Shown here piece after piece: positions 5,344 to 5,430 of a DNA stretch of 5,430 bases. Made by a program: the position numbers and the translations under genes. Numbering within the stretch: position 1 is the first letter of the stretch; every line of letters begins with the position of its first letter. The stretch covers positions 1 to 5,430 of the forward strand of contig CAVGIU010000092.1 in assembly GCA_963629425.1 (NCBI GenBank). Reading direction: 5' to 3'. The notes under the pieces were generated by a model. It saw nothing but the letters and a program-made list of their open reading frames with translations, was not told the DNA's origin and searched no databases. The DNA is from F23-B02 sp963629425 (GTDB taxonomy: Bacteria > Bacillota > Clostridia > Oscillospirales > Oscillospiraceae).

Positions 5344-5374
5344 AAAAAATCCCCGTCAAAGACGGGGATTTTTT
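5344..5374. terminator. Strong bidirectional intrinsic terminator
   Basis: Bases 5344-5357 pair perfectly with 5361-5374 (14 pairs, core TCCCCGTC/GACGGGGA) around an AAA loop, with A6 and T6 flanks. No plus-strand gene ends here, so it most likely terminates a minus-strand gene lying beyond the right edge. It also insulates the lipoprotein promoter, which lies 29 bases further along. Confidence 0.88.
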
Positions 5375-5376
5375 GC

Positions 5377-5412
5377 AGCGTGTCAAAAAAGTCTGTGACT
5401 TTTTTGCACGCT
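5377..5412. repeat. Second long inverted repeat beside the terminator
   Basis: Bases 5377-5382 and 5384-5393 pair with 5397-5406 and 5407-5412, giving sixteen pairs with T5383 bulged and a TGT loop. The stem contains A6/T6 tracts (5385-5390, 5400-5405) framed by GCGTG and CACGC. It sits 2 bases from the neighbouring terminator. It may be a second, tandem terminator of the outside minus-strand gene, or a copy of a dispersed intergenic hairpin (REP-like) element; only the rest of the genome could tell. Confidence 0.6.
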
Positions 5413-5430
5413 TCAAAAACGCCACATTTT

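Noticed and set aside
5413..5430. Possible end of a minus-strand gene (…MWRF, stop TGA at 5415-5413) entering from the right edge
   Set aside because: Only five codons are visible. The position just before the hairpins is suggestive, but the sequence cannot support a call.

Overview
The window looks like chromosomal DNA from a low-to-medium GC Firmicute, most likely a gut clostridium of the Oscillospirales/Ruminococcaceae type. Reasons: strong AGGAGG-type ribosome binding sites, many intrinsic terminators with long T tracts, a lipoprotein with an 'LCAC' lipobox, and a short 'MALxQN' protein of a kind common in clostridia. The taxonomic guess is inference. No mobile element, CRISPR array, tRNA or rRNA is visible.

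Layout, left to right. Bases 1-47 may be the last codons of a plus-strand gene. Bases 48-248 hold no convincing gene but are rich in potential RNA structure: one long rod-like fold (core 52-160), then a smaller hairpin (186-217), part of which can pair instead with a repeat lying just before the next ribosome binding site. A 52-residue single-pass membrane microprotein (249-407) follows and ends at an intrinsic terminator. A second, opposite-facing terminator (462-500) closes a minus-strand operon.

That operon, read right to left, is ilvA (2743-1535), ridA (1492-1121) and a maltose/galactoside-type sugar O-acetyltransferase (1124-504). It starts from a promoter about 30-60 bases before ilvA. 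Threonine/serine dehydratase releases reactive enamine/imine intermediates and RidA hydrolyses them, so the first two genes make a clear functional pair. The acetyltransferase is coupled to ridA by a 4-base GTGA overlap, but its metabolic link is not evident.

Further right, also on the minus strand, a 707-residue secreted lipoprotein (5264-3141) carries a PdaC/RsiV-like region, two calcium-loop-like DxDGDxxxE motifs and a possible SH3-like C-terminus. It has its own extended -10 promoter and ends at a very strong hairpin terminator. A 62-residue protein (3068-2880) begins only 36 bases beyond that hairpin and has no clear promoter. The right edge (5344-5412) holds two tandem hairpins that probably terminate a neighbouring minus-strand gene outside the window.

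Most of the window is ordinary core metabolism and cell envelope. The least explained part is the structured 52-248 region with its microprotein.
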